Shown here one piece after another: positions 39,679 through 49,091 of a DNA stretch of 64,000 nucleotides. The notes beneath the pieces were generated by a model. The model was given only the letters and a program-made list of their open reading frames with translations, was not told the origin of the DNA and searched no databases. How positions within the stretch are numbered: position 1 is the stretch's first letter; each line of letters opens with the position of its first letter. The DNA is from Dyella silvae. GTDB taxonomy: Bacteria > Pseudomonadota > Gammaproteobacteria > Xanthomonadales > Rhodanobacteraceae. The translations under genes and the position numbers were made by a program. The stretch spans positions 124,001 through 188,000 of the forward strand of contig NZ_JAPJBQ010000002.1 of assembly GCF_026421305.1 (NCBI RefSeq), read 5' to 3'.

Positions 39679-41064
39679 TTAGTTCGGCGCCGACAGATCG
39701 TCCAGCAGCGCCTTGAGGAAGCGCGCGGCTTCACCGCCAGTGGCGGCGCGATGGTCGAACGTCAGCGAGATCGGCATGCGGCGATGCACTTCGATGCCAC
39801 CCATCACGGCCACCACGTCGTGGCTCAGCTTGCCCGCGCCGATGATGGCGACGCACGGCGGCACCACGACCGGCGTGGCGTAGCGACCGGCGAACATACC
39901 GAAGTTCGACAGGCTGATGGTGTAGCCCGAGAGCTCCGACGCCGGGATCGTGCGGTCTTCCACCGACGAACGCAGGCGCTTGATGGCGGCGCGGATGCCG
40001 GCACCATCGAGCACGTCGGCGTTGCGCAGGGCCGGCACGAACAGGCCTTCCTCGGTGTCTACGGCGATGCCGATGTCCACATGCGGATGCAGCGTGCGCG
40101 TGAGGTTCTTGCCGTCGAACCAGGCGTTGAGCGCCGGCACGGCCTTGCAGGCGGTGACGATGGCGCGGATCAGGCGAGCGGTGATGTCCTGCTTGCCGAT
40201 CCATGCGTGGAGGTCGGCGTCGTCCACCAGCGTGGTCGGAACCACTTGCGCATGGGCATCGGCCATCACGCGCGCCATGTTGCGGCGAACGCCCTTGAGC
40301 TGTTCCGGCTGGCCGCTGGCCTGCACGCTCGGCGGCGCGGTGCGCACCGGCTTGCCGGCGAGCGAGGTGGCGGTGCGGGACGGCTCGGGTTCGGGCAGGC
40401 GCGGGGCGAGGTGACGGCCAGCATCCTCGTGCACGGCGCGGGCGGGTGCAGCACCCAGCTGGGCGCTGCCGTTGGCGGCGGCGTTCTTCACGTCGGCCAT
40501 GGTGACCACACCGTCGGCGCCCGAGGGCTTCACGCGGGTGATGTCGACCTTGAGCTTCTTGGCGAGCGCACGAACGGCCGGCACAGCCTTCACGCCGCCG
40601 ACGCTGGAGGCCTGCTCCACATGCACGTGGCTGCCGGAGACCATGGCGCCGACCACGGTGCCTTCGTCTTCGCGATCGCCGCTGCCGTTGCCGCTGTCGA
40701 TCTCGCCGCCTTCATCGGAGGCGACGACCTTCTTCGGCTCGGCGGCGGCGCTGCCGGTGCCTTTCTTCGGGCCGTGGTGGTGGCCGGTGGATTCGGCTTC
40801 CGCACGCTGCTTGGCGTTCGGGTCCGGCTCGAACTCGGCCAGTGCGGCGCCGGTTTCGATGATGTCGCCCGCGGCGCCGTGCAGCTTGGTCACCTTGCCG
40901 GTGTACGGGGAGGGCACGTCGACGACGGCCTTCGCGGTTTCCATCGAGCACAGCGGTGCGTCGAGCTTGATGGTGTCGCCTTCCTTCACGTGCCACTCGA
41001 CGATGGTGGCGTCGGGCAGGCCTTCGCCGAGGTCGGGCAGGTAGAAAGTCTTGATGTCGGCCAT
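39679..41064 (-). CDS. Dihydrolipoyl acyltransferase (E2) of a 2-oxoacid dehydrogenase complex
   Basis: A 461-residue E2: one lipoyl domain (residues 1-80, lipoyl Lys45 in CSMETAKAVVDVP), a Gly/His-rich acidic linker, a peripheral-subunit-binding domain (VKAVPAVRALAKKLKVDI...GVVTMADV, about 167-203), and an acyltransferase core ending with the catalytic His motif TFDHRAATGGEAARFL. It is the last gene of the E1alpha-E1beta-E2 operon. The single lipoyl domain and the heterodimeric E1 fit a branched-chain 2-oxoacid or pyruvate dehydrogenase; sequence alone does not separate the two. No E3 gene is in the window. Confidence 0.9.
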   Translation of the reverse strand: MADIKTFYLPDLGEGLPDATIVEWHVKEGDTIKLDAPLCSMETAKAVVDVPSPYTGKVTKLHGAAGDIIETGAALAEFEPDPNAKQRAEAESTGHHHGPKKGTGSAAAEPKKVVASDEGGEIDSGNGSGDREDEGTVVGAMVSGSHVHVEQASSVGGVKAVPAVRALAKKLKVDITRVKPSGADGVVTMADVKNAAANGSAQLGAAPARAVHEDAGRHLAPRLPEPEPSRTATSLAGKPVRTAPPSVQASGQPEQLKGVRRNMARVMADAHAQVVPTTLVDDADLHAWIGKQDITARLIRAIVTACKAVPALNAWFDGKNLTRTLHPHVDIGIAVDTEEGLFVPALRNADVLDGAGIRAAIKRLRSSVEDRTIPASELSGYTISLSNFGMFAGRYATPVVVPPCVAIIGAGKLSHDVVAVMGGIEVHRRMPISLTFDHRAATGGEAARFLKALLDDLSAPN

Positions 41065-41138
41065 GAGTTTGATTCCGTGGTCAGGCGGAGTGTTCGTTGT
41101 GCGACGTCCCGGATGGCCGGGACGTCACGTGCATGTTC

Positions 41139-42119
41139 TTAGCTGGCAGCCAACGCGCGCTTGGCGGCTTCCACCACGCGTTCGGCGCTCGGCATGTACT
41201 TCATTTCCAGGCGGAACAGCGGGATGTGCGTGTCGTAGCCGCTGACGCGTTCGACCGGCGCGAGCAGGTCGTACATGCATTCCTCGGCGAGGCGCGCGGC
41301 GATTTCGGCGCCGAAGCCCGCGGTCTTCGGGGCTTCGTGCACGATCACGCAGCGGCCGGTCTTCTGCACCGATTCGGCGATGGTGTCGAAGTCCAGCGGG
41401 GTCAGCGTGGCGACGTCGATGACTTCGGCGCTGATGCCTTCTTCGGCGAGCGCGTCGGCCGCTTCCAGCGCTTCCTTCACCTGCGCGCCCCACGAGACGA
41501 GGGTGACGTCGGTGCCGTCGCGCAGCACGAAGCACACGTCCAGCGGCAGTGCTTCGCCGTCATCGGGCACTTCTTCCTTGTACTGCCGGTAGATGCGCTT
41601 GGGCTCGAAGAACATCACCGGATCCGGATCGCGGATGGCGGCGAGCAGCAGGCCGTAGGCACGTGCCGGCGATGACGGCATCACCACGCGCAGGCCCGGG
41701 ATGTTGGTGAACAGGTGTTCGTTCGCTTCCGAGTGATGCTCCGGCGCGCGAATGCCGCCGCCCCACGGTGCACGCCACACGGCCGGCACGGTGATGCGGC
41801 CGCGCGTGCGGTTGCGCATGCGGGCGGCGTGGCAGGCGATCTGCTCCATCATCGGGTAGATGAAGCCTTCGAACTGGGCTTCGGCCACGGGCTTCATGCC
41901 CTGGGCGGCGAGGCCCACGGTGACGCCGGCAATGGTGGTTTCGTCCAGTGGCGTGTCCAGCACGCGCAGCTCGCCGAACTTTTCCTGCAGGCCCTGGGTG
42001 GCGCGGAACACGCCGCCGTTGACGCCGACGTCTTCGCCCAGCACCACGACGCTGTCGTCATGCGCCATTTCATAGGCGAGTGCCTGGGTGACGGCTTCGA
42101 TAAGGGTGATCTGTGCCAT
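41139..42119 (-). CDS. 2-oxoacid dehydrogenase E1 component, beta subunit
   Basis: A 326-residue transketolase-type beta subunit: LGEDVGVNGGVFRATQGLQEKFG, RVLDTPLDETTIAGVTVGLAAQGMKPVAEAQF (with the conserved Glu for thiamine activation region) and EDVG motif are all standard. It pairs with the alpha subunit to form the E1 heterotetramer that decarboxylates the 2-oxoacid with thiamine diphosphate. It starts three bases after the alpha stop and is followed by the E2 gene 74 bases on. Confidence 0.92.
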   Translation of the reverse strand: MAQITLIEAVTQALAYEMAHDDSVVVLGEDVGVNGGVFRATQGLQEKFGELRVLDTPLDETTIAGVTVGLAAQGMKPVAEAQFEGFIYPMMEQIACHAARMRNRTRGRITVPAVWRAPWGGGIRAPEHHSEANEHLFTNIPGLRVVMPSSPARAYGLLLAAIRDPDPVMFFEPKRIYRQYKEEVPDDGEALPLDVCFVLRDGTDVTLVSWGAQVKEALEAADALAEEGISAEVIDVATLTPLDFDTIAESVQKTGRCVIVHEAPKTAGFGAEIAARLAEECMYDLLAPVERVSGYDTHIPLFRLEMKYMPSAERVVEAAKRALAAS

Positions 42120-42122
42120 GAC

Positions 42123-43208
42123 TTAATGGGCCTTCTTGTCGAGCTGGATGGCGAGATCGCGCTGCTTGGCGAGATCGGCGGGGACTTCGGCGAAGGTGTA
42201 GTCGAACATCGCCGTGACGGGCTGCGTCTTGGTCTCGAGGTAAGCGTTCACCTCGTTGTCCATCCAGTCGTCGCACTCGGCCTTCCAGGCTTCTTCCTTG
42301 GCGTCGTCCCACACGCCCTTGGCCACCAGCCAGTTGCGCAGGCGCTTCATCGGCTCCTTCGCCCAGGCGTCCTTCACTTCCTGCTCGCCGCGGTAGCGGC
42401 GCGCGTCGTCGGCGGTGGTGTGGTCGGAGAGGCGGTAGGTCACCGCTTCGATCACCGAACCACCCTGGCCGTTGCGTGCACGTTCCAGCGCGTCTTCCAT
42501 CGCCTTGCGCACGGCGATGATGTCGTTGCCGTCCACCTGGATGGAGAACAGGCCGGCGGCAATGCCCTTCTGTGCGAGCGTGGGTGCGCCGGACTGGATC
42601 TTGCGCGGCACCGAGATGGCCCACTGGTTGTTCACGATCACTGCCACCATCGGCAGGTTCTGCGCGCCGGTGATGTTGATGGCGCCGTAGAAGTCGCCCT
42701 TGGACGAACCACCGTCACCGATGGTGCACACGGCCACGCGCTTCTCGTTGCGAATCTTGAACGCCAGCGCGGAACCGGCGGCATGCAGGCACTGCGTGGC
42801 GATCGGCACGGACCACGCGAAATCGTGGCGCGCCGGTTCCTTCTGGTAATCGTTGCCGCGTTCGTCGCCGCCCCAGTACATGTACACCTCGCGCGGCTGC
42901 ACGCCGCGGTACAGCTGCGCGCCGTATTCGCGGTAGCTGGGGGCGAGCACGTCTTCGGGCTTCATGGCGCTGCCGATGCCCACGTGTGCCGCTTCGTGGC
43001 CCAGGCAGCTGGCGTAGGTGCCCAGCTTGCCGGTGCGCTGCAGCGCGACCGACTTGGCGTCGAACACGCGGGTCGACAGCATCAGCTTGTAGAGCTCAAC
43101 CATGTGGTTGAGGTCCTTGGCAAATTCAGGCAGGTCATCACGAACCTGCTTGCCCTCAGCATCGAGATACTGGAGGTATTCGATTTCGAACTTGGCGGCG
43201 ATGGACAC
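42123..43208 (-). CDS. 2-oxoacid dehydrogenase E1 component, alpha subunit
   Basis: A 361-residue alpha subunit. The thiamine diphosphate motif GDGGSSKGDFYGAINI...VNNQWAIS (GDG-x-NN) is intact, as are the phosphorylation-loop segment TYRLSDHTTADDARRYR and ASCLGHEAAHVGIGSAM. The SDHTTADDA form leans towards branched-chain 2-oxoacid dehydrogenases and Gram-positive-type pyruvate dehydrogenases. It is the promoter-proximal gene of the operon; upstream lie the nested inverted repeats at 43291-43556. Confidence 0.92.
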   Translation of the reverse strand: MSIAAKFEIEYLQYLDAEGKQVRDDLPEFAKDLNHMVELYKLMLSTRVFDAKSVALQRTGKLGTYASCLGHEAAHVGIGSAMKPEDVLAPSYREYGAQLYRGVQPREVYMYWGGDERGNDYQKEPARHDFAWSVPIATQCLHAAGSALAFKIRNEKRVAVCTIGDGGSSKGDFYGAINITGAQNLPMVAVIVNNQWAISVPRKIQSGAPTLAQKGIAAGLFSIQVDGNDIIAVRKAMEDALERARNGQGGSVIEAVTYRLSDHTTADDARRYRGEQEVKDAWAKEPMKRLRNWLVAKGVWDDAKEEAWKAECDDWMDNEVNAYLETKTQPVTAMFDYTFAEVPADLAKQRDLAIQLDKKAH

Positions 43209-43290
43209 GACTCGCTCCCGGAGTGAGTAATGGTAGGGATTGGGGTGCTGGGGCGTCGGCGGCCCATCCAGTGGGGCCAGCAGCGGACAA

Positions 43291-43556
43291 GAGCCTGTTC
43301 AAGGTCTCGGCGTAGCCCGCGTTGTTCTTGAGAGGCCGCCAGCCGGTAGTGCGTGGCGCAGCGCCTGCCTGGTGGGCAGGTCAAGCCGCGCGCTATTGGC
43401 TGGCGGCCTCTCAAGAACAACCCTTCGGGCCGAGTCTGTTTGCCCGCAGTCCTGCGTCATCACTCAGTCGTGTACGGACGTACACTCCTTCGTTCTTCCT
43501 TGTCCTGCGCGCAAACAGCTTTCGGCGCGGGCCACGCCGAGACCTTGAACAGGCTC
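43291..43556. repeat. Nested inverted-repeat element
   Basis: The outer arms 43291-43321 and 43526-43556 are 31-base reverse complements with one mismatch. Inside, 43321-43344 and 43398-43421 are perfect 24-base complements (core TTCTTGAGAGGCCGCC), and GTGTACG-GA-CGTACAC (43470-43485) is a third palindrome. The 480-base gap 43209-43688 contains no convincing gene; short frames on both strands merely read through the arms. It resembles a non-autonomous mobile element or a large RNA/DNA structure. Confidence 0.7.
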
Positions 43557-43688
43557 CAAAGCCCTGAGCAAGAGCAAAATTGTTACAGGCGGGCATGTTG
43601 CGCCGCAAGGCACGGTGCAGCATGCGCCCTCGTACGGACGGCGTTGCCACACCGGTTACCATGTGCTTTTCCCGCGATCAGGAAGGTC

Positions 43689-44537
43689 ATGACCGAGAAT
43701 CAGCGCGATCTCGAGGCCGGCATCCAGCTCGACCTTAACGGGCGCCTTACTTATGGCGGCTACCTGAAGCTGGACTCGCTGCTTTCTTCGCAGCGGCCGC
43801 TCAGCGATCCGCCGCATCACGATGAGATGCTGTTCATCGTGCAGCATCAGGTGGCGGAGCTGTGGATGAAGCTGATCATCCATGAGCTGAAGTCGGCCCT
43901 GGCGCATTTGCGCAGCGACGACCTCGACCCTTGCCTGAAGATTCTGGCGCGCGTGAAGCAAGTTCAGCGTCAGCTGTTCGAGCAGTGGGCGGTGCTGGAA
44001 ACGCTGACGCCTTCCGAATACCTGGAATTTCGCGGCGTGCTGGGGGCCTCGTCCGGGTTCCAGTCGCTGCAGTACCGCCAGATCGAATTCCTGCTGGGCA
44101 ACAAGAACGCCCAGATGCTGCAGGTGTTTGCGTACGACCCCGCAGCGCAGGCCGCGCTGAGTGAGGTGCTTAACGCGCCGAGCCTGTACGACGAGTTCCT
44201 GTGCTATCTGGCCCGCCGCGGACACGACGTGCCCAGCGAGCTGACTCAGCGCGACTGGTCGCAAGCGTATCAACGGCATGCGTCGCTGTTGCCTGTGTTC
44301 AAACGCATCTACGAAGACCGTGCGACGTATTGGCCGGAATACCACATGTGCGAGCAGTTGGTGGACATAGAGGGTAGTTTCCAGCTGTGGCGTTTCCGTC
44401 ACATGAAAACCGTGGAGCGGATCATCGGACACCGGCGGGGCACGGGCGGTTCCTCGGGCGTGGCCTTCCTCAAGAAAGCGCTGGACCTGGAATTCTTCCC
44501 GGAACTGCTGGATGTGCGTACCGAGCTTGGCACCTGA
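43689..44537 (+). CDS. kynA: Tryptophan 2,3-dioxygenase
   Basis: A 282-residue heme dioxygenase that opens the tryptophan indole ring, the first step of the kynurenine pathway. Family markers: [44 protein letters not shown] near the N terminus, [24 protein letters not shown] with the substrate-binding region, and [22 protein letters not shown] with the axial His. AGGAAGG precedes the start at 43689. No other kynurenine gene is adjacent. Confidence 0.95.
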   Translation: MTENQRDLEAGIQLDLNGRLTYGGYLKLDSLLSSQRPLSDPPHHDEMLFIVQHQVAELWMKLIIHELKSALAHLRSDDLDPCLKILARVKQVQRQLFEQWAVLETLTPSEYLEFRGVLGASSGFQSLQYRQIEFLLGNKNAQMLQVFAYDPAAQAALSEVLNAPSLYDEFLCYLARRGHDVPSELTQRDWSQAYQRHASLLPVFKRIYEDRATYWPEYHMCEQLVDIEGSFQLWRFRHMKTVERIIGHRRGTGGSSGVAFLKKALDLEFFPELLDVRTELGT

Positions 44538-44660
44538 CGCAAGGCTTTTATGTTGCGGCGCATTTGACGCGGGGGCGGTCAGCCCATTACATGATGGGCT
44601 TCGTTTCGTAATAAATTTCGATCGGCACGTCAGTGCCCAACCTTCAGTACAGGGGAGCGC

Positions 44661-46157
44661 ATGAGCGACGCCACTACGACCGCGGCACCGAAGGTGCCCG
44701 AATTCCCGACGACCCTGGGCCATCCGCGGCCGCTGTGGATGCTGTTCATGACGGAGTTCTGGGAACGCTTTGCGTTCTACGGTATCCGCTGGGCGCTGGT
44801 GCTCTACATCGTCTCGCAGTTCTTCGGTGGCGACGCCGCGGGCGAAGCGCCTGCCAATCGCACCTATGGTGCCTACCTTGCCCTGGTGTATGCGTCGGCC
44901 ATTTTTGGCGGTTACATCGCGGACCGCGTGCTCGGCTACCAGCGTTCGATCCTGGTGGGTGCGGTCGTCATGTCCGCGGGCCTGTTTGCGATTGCGCTGC
45001 CTGAGAAACACATCTTCGAACTAGGCCTGGCGACCATCATCGTGGGCAACGGCCTGTTCAAGCCGAACATCTCCACCATGGTGGGCAAGCTCTATGGCGT
45101 GAGCGACACCCGCCGGGACAGCGGCTTCACCATCTTCTACATGGGCATCAACCTCGGCGCGATGATCTCGCCCGTGTTGACCGAGTGGCTGGCCAAAGCG
45201 GTGTTCGGCAGCAACTCCATGCCCAGCTACAAGTACGTGTTCATCGCCTCGGGCGTGGGCATGCTGATCAGCCTGTTCTGGTTCTGGGTTGGCCGCCGCG
45301 GCCTCAATGAGATTGGCCGTCCGCCGGTCGGCGGCGAAAACCGCATGCGCGTGGTTTATGTGCTGATCGGCATGCTGGTCGGTATCCCGCTGGTCTACTC
45401 CCTGCTCGCCGCCGGTGCAGGTTTCCTGCAGTGGGTGCTGAGCATCCTGTTCCTGGCGCTGGCGGCACTGCTGCTGGTGGAAGGTATCCGCGAGGGCAAG
45501 GTGCAGCGCGATCGTGTGATCGCCATGCTGATCATCTTCGCGTTCAACGTGCTGTTCTGGATGTTCTTCGAGCAGGCTGGCAGCTCGTTTACCTTCCTGG
45601 CCGACAAGATCGTCAACCGTCAGTTGGGCACTTTTGAATTCCCGACGGCATGGTTCCAGTCGGTCAACTCGATCGCCATCATCGCGCTGGCCCCCGTGAT
45701 TGCCTGGATCTGGGTAGCCATGAAGGGTCGCAGTCCGTCGATCCCGCGCAAGTTTGGCCTGGGCCTGATCTTCAACGGCCTGGCCTTCCTGCTGCTGATG
45801 TTTGCGCTGTCCAGCCTGGTCGACGGCCAGGGCAAGATCCCGTTCTGGACGCTCTTCATGGTCTACGTGATCCAGTCGGTAGGCGAGCTGTGCCTGTCGC
45901 CGATCGGCCTGTCCATGGTGACCAAGCTGGCGCCGCTGCGCCTGGTCGGCTTCGGCATGGGTGGCTGGTTCCTCTCCACCGGCATCGGCAACAACCTGTC
46001 CGGCATCTTTGCTGGCCACGTGAGCGGCGAGAAAGGCATGACGGTGCAGTCCGCACTGAGCGGCTATACCTTCGGCTTCTGGTCGTTGCTGGGCGCAGGC
46101 GCGCTGCTCTTCATCATTGCGCCGCTGATCAACCGCCTGATGCACGGCGTCAAATAA
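44661..46157 (+). CDS. POT family proton-coupled oligopeptide transporter
   Basis: A 498-residue, about 14-helix transporter. The POT signatures are present: FMTEFWERFAFYGIRWALVLYIV (ExxER-type motif of helix 1), FGGYIADRVLGYQRSILVGA and FTIFYMGINLGAMISPVLTEWL (PTR2 motif), with FEQAGSSFTFLADKIV in the second half. It imports di- and tripeptides. A ribosome site AGGGGAG precedes 44661. Confidence 0.93.
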   Translation: MSDATTTAAPKVPEFPTTLGHPRPLWMLFMTEFWERFAFYGIRWALVLYIVSQFFGGDAAGEAPANRTYGAYLALVYASAIFGGYIADRVLGYQRSILVGAVVMSAGLFAIALPEKHIFELGLATIIVGNGLFKPNISTMVGKLYGVSDTRRDSGFTIFYMGINLGAMISPVLTEWLAKAVFGSNSMPSYKYVFIASGVGMLISLFWFWVGRRGLNEIGRPPVGGENRMRVVYVLIGMLVGIPLVYSLLAAGAGFLQWVLSILFLALAALLLVEGIREGKVQRDRVIAMLIIFAFNVLFWMFFEQAGSSFTFLADKIVNRQLGTFEFPTAWFQSVNSIAIIALAPVIAWIWVAMKGRSPSIPRKFGLGLIFNGLAFLLLMFALSSLVDGQGKIPFWTLFMVYVIQSVGELCLSPIGLSMVTKLAPLRLVGFGMGGWFLSTGIGNNLSGIFAGHVSGEKGMTVQSALSGYTFGFWSLLGAGALLFIIAPLINRLMHGVK

Positions 46158-46290
46158 AAGGTATTGGGGTTGGATAGGTGGCATCGGAAGAGACTCCGGA
46201 TTTGTCGCAAGAAATTGCCGTTGCTGCCTATCTTTGAAATGCCCAAGATCCTGTGCTGACGCCGGAGGGGCGTCTTCACAGGGGAAGCAT

Positions 46291-48474
46291 ATGGAATCGT
46301 GTCAGAAGGCGGCCAGTCGGCCGTCCGTAAGGGGTGTGCCTGCGGGCGCACTGCGCCGATGGATTTTGGCGCTGACGTTAAGCCTTTTTGCCAGCACGAG
46401 CCCGGCGGCGGTTCGCTATCAGGTGTTGGCTCAGTTTCCTGCGACGACGGCGTACGGCGATTTTCGCTTGGGCTGGCCCAGCGGTGGCATGTTCGTTTCG
46501 CCTGACGGCACGATTTACGGCATGGCGGGCACGGGTTACGAGGCGAACGTTGCGGGAGGTGGTCTGTACTCCGTGACACCCGCAGGAACATTCTCGGCTC
46601 TCCATACCCTTCAGCCGACTGAGGGCTCGGTGGCGGCGCCAATTATCAATTATTACCCGGGGTTAGGCCTGGCGCCCGACGGCAGCATGTACGGCATCAC
46701 GTTTAGAGGCGGGCCTGCCCAATCGAGCTCCCCATCGGCGCCGGCGCCGATGGGGACCGTGTTTCGTTACGCCAATGGCCAATGGACCACGCTGCATACA
46801 TTTTACGGATCCTCGGTCGGTGACGGCGCTAAGCCATTAGGGGTGACATTGGGGGCGGACGGGAACTACTACGGCGTGACGAGCGACGGCGGCAGCAACG
46901 CAGTCCTGGCGCCTCGCGGTGTCGCTTTCCAGTTAACGCCGAATGGCACCGAACGAGTCATCTACACGTTCATGGACAATCCCCCCAGTAGCTTCGTCTT
47001 GGGCGCTGACGGAAACATTTACGGGACGTTGCCCGCTGGTTGGCAAGCGGGCACGCAGTTGACGCCAAGCCAATTTGAAGCGTTTTTCAAGCTGAGCACA
47101 GATGGCACTTTCACCATCCTCTACCAGTTCAATCCGTCAGTGGATGGATCCGGGGTGCATAACCTGGTTCAGGGTAGTGACGGGAATTTTTATGGAACCG
47201 CCGCTGGTGGGGGGAGTTACAGCAACGGCACGGTGTTCAAACTGACCCCCATTGGACAGTTCACCCTGCTGCACAGCTTTGGCAATGGCGGTGCGCTCGA
47301 AGGAATTTCTCCCGGCGCGCTGGTGATGGCGACAGATGGCGATATTTACGGTGCGACGGAAAGGGGCAGCAATGGTGGTATGGGTTCCATCTTCCGGCTT
47401 TCGACCACCGGTACGTTCACACTGCTGCACACCTTTAACGGAAGCGCTGCTACAGGTTCGGCGCCACTGAGCATTGTTCAGCACGGGCCGCGCACCTTCT
47501 ATGGGACGGCTGGCGGCTCGATGGCTACGTTGGGGCCTGCCGGTGTCTACAAGATGGTCGTTTCGTTCCGCGACGACGTGACCGCGTTGGGCAGATCGAG
47601 CGTGCTCGCCTTTGGCCCGGGAGCGTATTCAAGCAGCTTCATCGATGCCACGGGCGTAAGCCAGGTTGTGTCGACCACGATTGCGGCTGGCTATTACCCT
47701 GCAGCCGTTGGCGACTTCAATGGCGACGGTGTAGCAGACATCCTCTGGACCAGTGCTAATAACGATTTGTATATCTGGTTTGGCAAGGCTGGCGGCTACA
47801 CGGCGCAGTACGCGGGGACGTATCCGGCGGGTTGGAGCGTGGTGGGTGCCGGAGACGTCAATGGCGACGGCATGGATGATTTGCTCTGGCTCAATCAGAG
47901 CACGCATCAGTTCGCGTATTGGCTGATGAATGGCGCCACGCGGACCAGTTTTTCAATCATCAATATCGCTGCGGGCTACTACCCAGCGGCGATCGGTGAT
48001 TTTGACGGTGACGGCAGGGCCGATGTTCTCTGGACCAGTGCCAACCATGATCTCTATCTCTGGACGAGCACCGGCGGCGGCTTCAAATCCAGCTACATAA
48101 CGACGTACCCGGCGAACTGGAAGATCGTCGGCCGGGGTGATCTCGATGGTGATGGTCGGGATGATCTGATCTGGATGAGCAACGACGGACAGAGTTGGGG
48201 ATACTGGCTCATGAATGGTCCCGCCATCGAAGCTATTGTTCCTGCTTCGGTCCCCGCATCGCTGTCCGGCTACCGCATCGTTGCCACTGCCGATTACAAC
48301 GCCGATGGTGCGGCGGACATCCTGTGGTCGAACGGCCAGAACCTGGTGCTTTGGTCGAGCATGGGGTCGTGTTCGCCCTCACTGACGTGCACCTTCAACA
48401 CCTCGGCGCCACCCGTGGCCGCTCCCGCTGGCCAGCAGGTGTTCAACAGCGGCGTGCCCGTTATCACGCCCTGA
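46291..48474 (+). CDS. Large exported repeat protein: GloVer-type tandem repeats plus FG-GAP/VCBS repeats
   Basis: A 727-residue protein with a signal sequence after a basic N terminus (RRWILALTLSLFASTSPAA). From about residue 75 to 410 it has six or more repeats of the form 'G.lF.L...GtfTlLhtF..g....p...lv...DGnfYGt', the choice-of-anchor GloVer repeat. From about 470 it has five FG-GAP/VCBS calcium-loop repeats (GDFNGDGVADILW, GDVNGDGMDDLLW, GDFDGDGRADVLW, GDLDGDGRDDLIW, ADYNADGAADILW) about 48 residues apart. Both halves should form beta-propellers. It is probably secreted or surface-bound; the ligand is unknown. The start has AGGGGA upstream. Confidence 0.8.
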   Translation: MESCQKAASRPSVRGVPAGALRRWILALTLSLFASTSPAAVRYQVLAQFPATTAYGDFRLGWPSGGMFVSPDGTIYGMAGTGYEANVAGGGLYSVTPAGTFSALHTLQPTEGSVAAPIINYYPGLGLAPDGSMYGITFRGGPAQSSSPSAPAPMGTVFRYANGQWTTLHTFYGSSVGDGAKPLGVTLGADGNYYGVTSDGGSNAVLAPRGVAFQLTPNGTERVIYTFMDNPPSSFVLGADGNIYGTLPAGWQAGTQLTPSQFEAFFKLSTDGTFTILYQFNPSVDGSGVHNLVQGSDGNFYGTAAGGGSYSNGTVFKLTPIGQFTLLHSFGNGGALEGISPGALVMATDGDIYGATERGSNGGMGSIFRLSTTGTFTLLHTFNGSAATGSAPLSIVQHGPRTFYGTAGGSMATLGPAGVYKMVVSFRDDVTALGRSSVLAFGPGAYSSSFIDATGVSQVVSTTIAAGYYPAAVGDFNGDGVADILWTSANNDLYIWFGKAGGYTAQYAGTYPAGWSVVGAGDVNGDGMDDLLWLNQSTHQFAYWLMNGATRTSFSIINIAAGYYPAAIGDFDGDGRADVLWTSANHDLYLWTSTGGGFKSSYITTYPANWKIVGRGDLDGDGRDDLIWMSNDGQSWGYWLMNGPAIEAIVPASVPASLSGYRIVATADYNADGAADILWSNGQNLVLWSSMGSCSPSLTCTFNTSAPPVAAPAGQQVFNSGVPVITP

Positions 48475-48524
48475 CGCCGATACATCAGGCGGGCAGGCAG
48501 TCATGCCTGCTCGCTTGCTGGCGC

Positions 48525-49010
48525 TCAGAAACTTCCGGAAAGCAGTTTGTCGAGAATGCGCGCCAGCCATGCGCGTTCTTCCTCATCCAGCTTGGCGAGT
48601 AATTCGCGCTCGTGGGTACGCGCCATGGGGGCCACCACCTCATGCACCGACCAGCCCGCCTCGCTTAGGCCCAGCACAGAGCGGCGTTTGTCGCCGTCGT
48701 GCGTGGCGCGGGTCACCCAGCCCGATTCCACCAGCTTGGCCAGGGCGCGGCTCACGGCCACCTTATCCATCAGGGTGCGCTCGGCCACTTCGCGGGCCGA
48801 CAGGCCCTCGAAACGGGCAAGGACGGCCATCACCCGCCATTCCGTCATGCTCAGGTCAAAACGACGCTGATAATCGTCGGCAATGGCCTGGCTCACGGCG
48901 TTGGACAGGATCGAGAGCCGGTAGGGCAGAAAGTGCTCCAGCTCCAGCGGTGCGTGGTCGGGATGATGTTCTTCGGGCACTGCTGCGACGCTCCTTGCAA
49001 ATGGTTTCAT
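48525..49010 (-). CDS. MarR family transcriptional regulator
   Basis: A 161-residue winged-helix regulator: LSMTEWRVMAVLARFEGLSAREVAERTLMDKVAVSRALAKLVESGWVTRATHDGDKRRSVLGLSEAG is the full MarR DNA-binding segment. It is divergent from hppD, whose pathway degrades tyrosine and phenylalanine; similar MarR proteins (HmgR-like) repress homogentisate genes in response to pathway intermediates, which is the likely role here. A palindrome overlaps its start codon. Confidence 0.88.
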   Translation of the reverse strand: MKPFARSVAAVPEEHHPDHAPLELEHFLPYRLSILSNAVSQAIADDYQRRFDLSMTEWRVMAVLARFEGLSAREVAERTLMDKVAVSRALAKLVESGWVTRATHDGDKRRSVLGLSEAGWSVHEVVAPMARTHERELLAKLDEEERAWLARILDKLLSGSF

Positions 49011-49017
49011 ATGTAAC
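49004..49017. promoter_or_regulatory. Candidate MarR operator overlapping its own start codon
   Basis: GTTTCATATGTAAC is a 14-base near-palindrome (GTT..CATATG..AAC) that includes the start codon of the MarR gene. It stands in the 81-base divergent region ahead of hppD. Confidence 0.4.
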
Positions 49018-49091
49018 TATAACGTCAGGATTATGAGGATGGTCGCACGCTTCGTGTAGGCCATTGAGCATCGATCCGTCAGGAGATTCCC

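Noticed and set aside
39619-43226. Two long plus-strand reading frames (about 500 residues each) opposite the 2-oxoacid dehydrogenase genes
   Set aside because: They are antisense shadows of high-GC genes; their translations are His/Gly/Val/Arg-rich and lack domains, while the minus-strand genes are complete enzymes.
43240-43662. Small frames starting MFLRGRQP on both strands of the nested repeat
   Set aside because: They only reflect translation of the inverted arms, with no ribosome sites or domains.
43656-45011. A 451-residue minus-strand frame across kynA and the start of the POT transporter gene
   Set aside because: Antisense to two clear genes and of biased composition.
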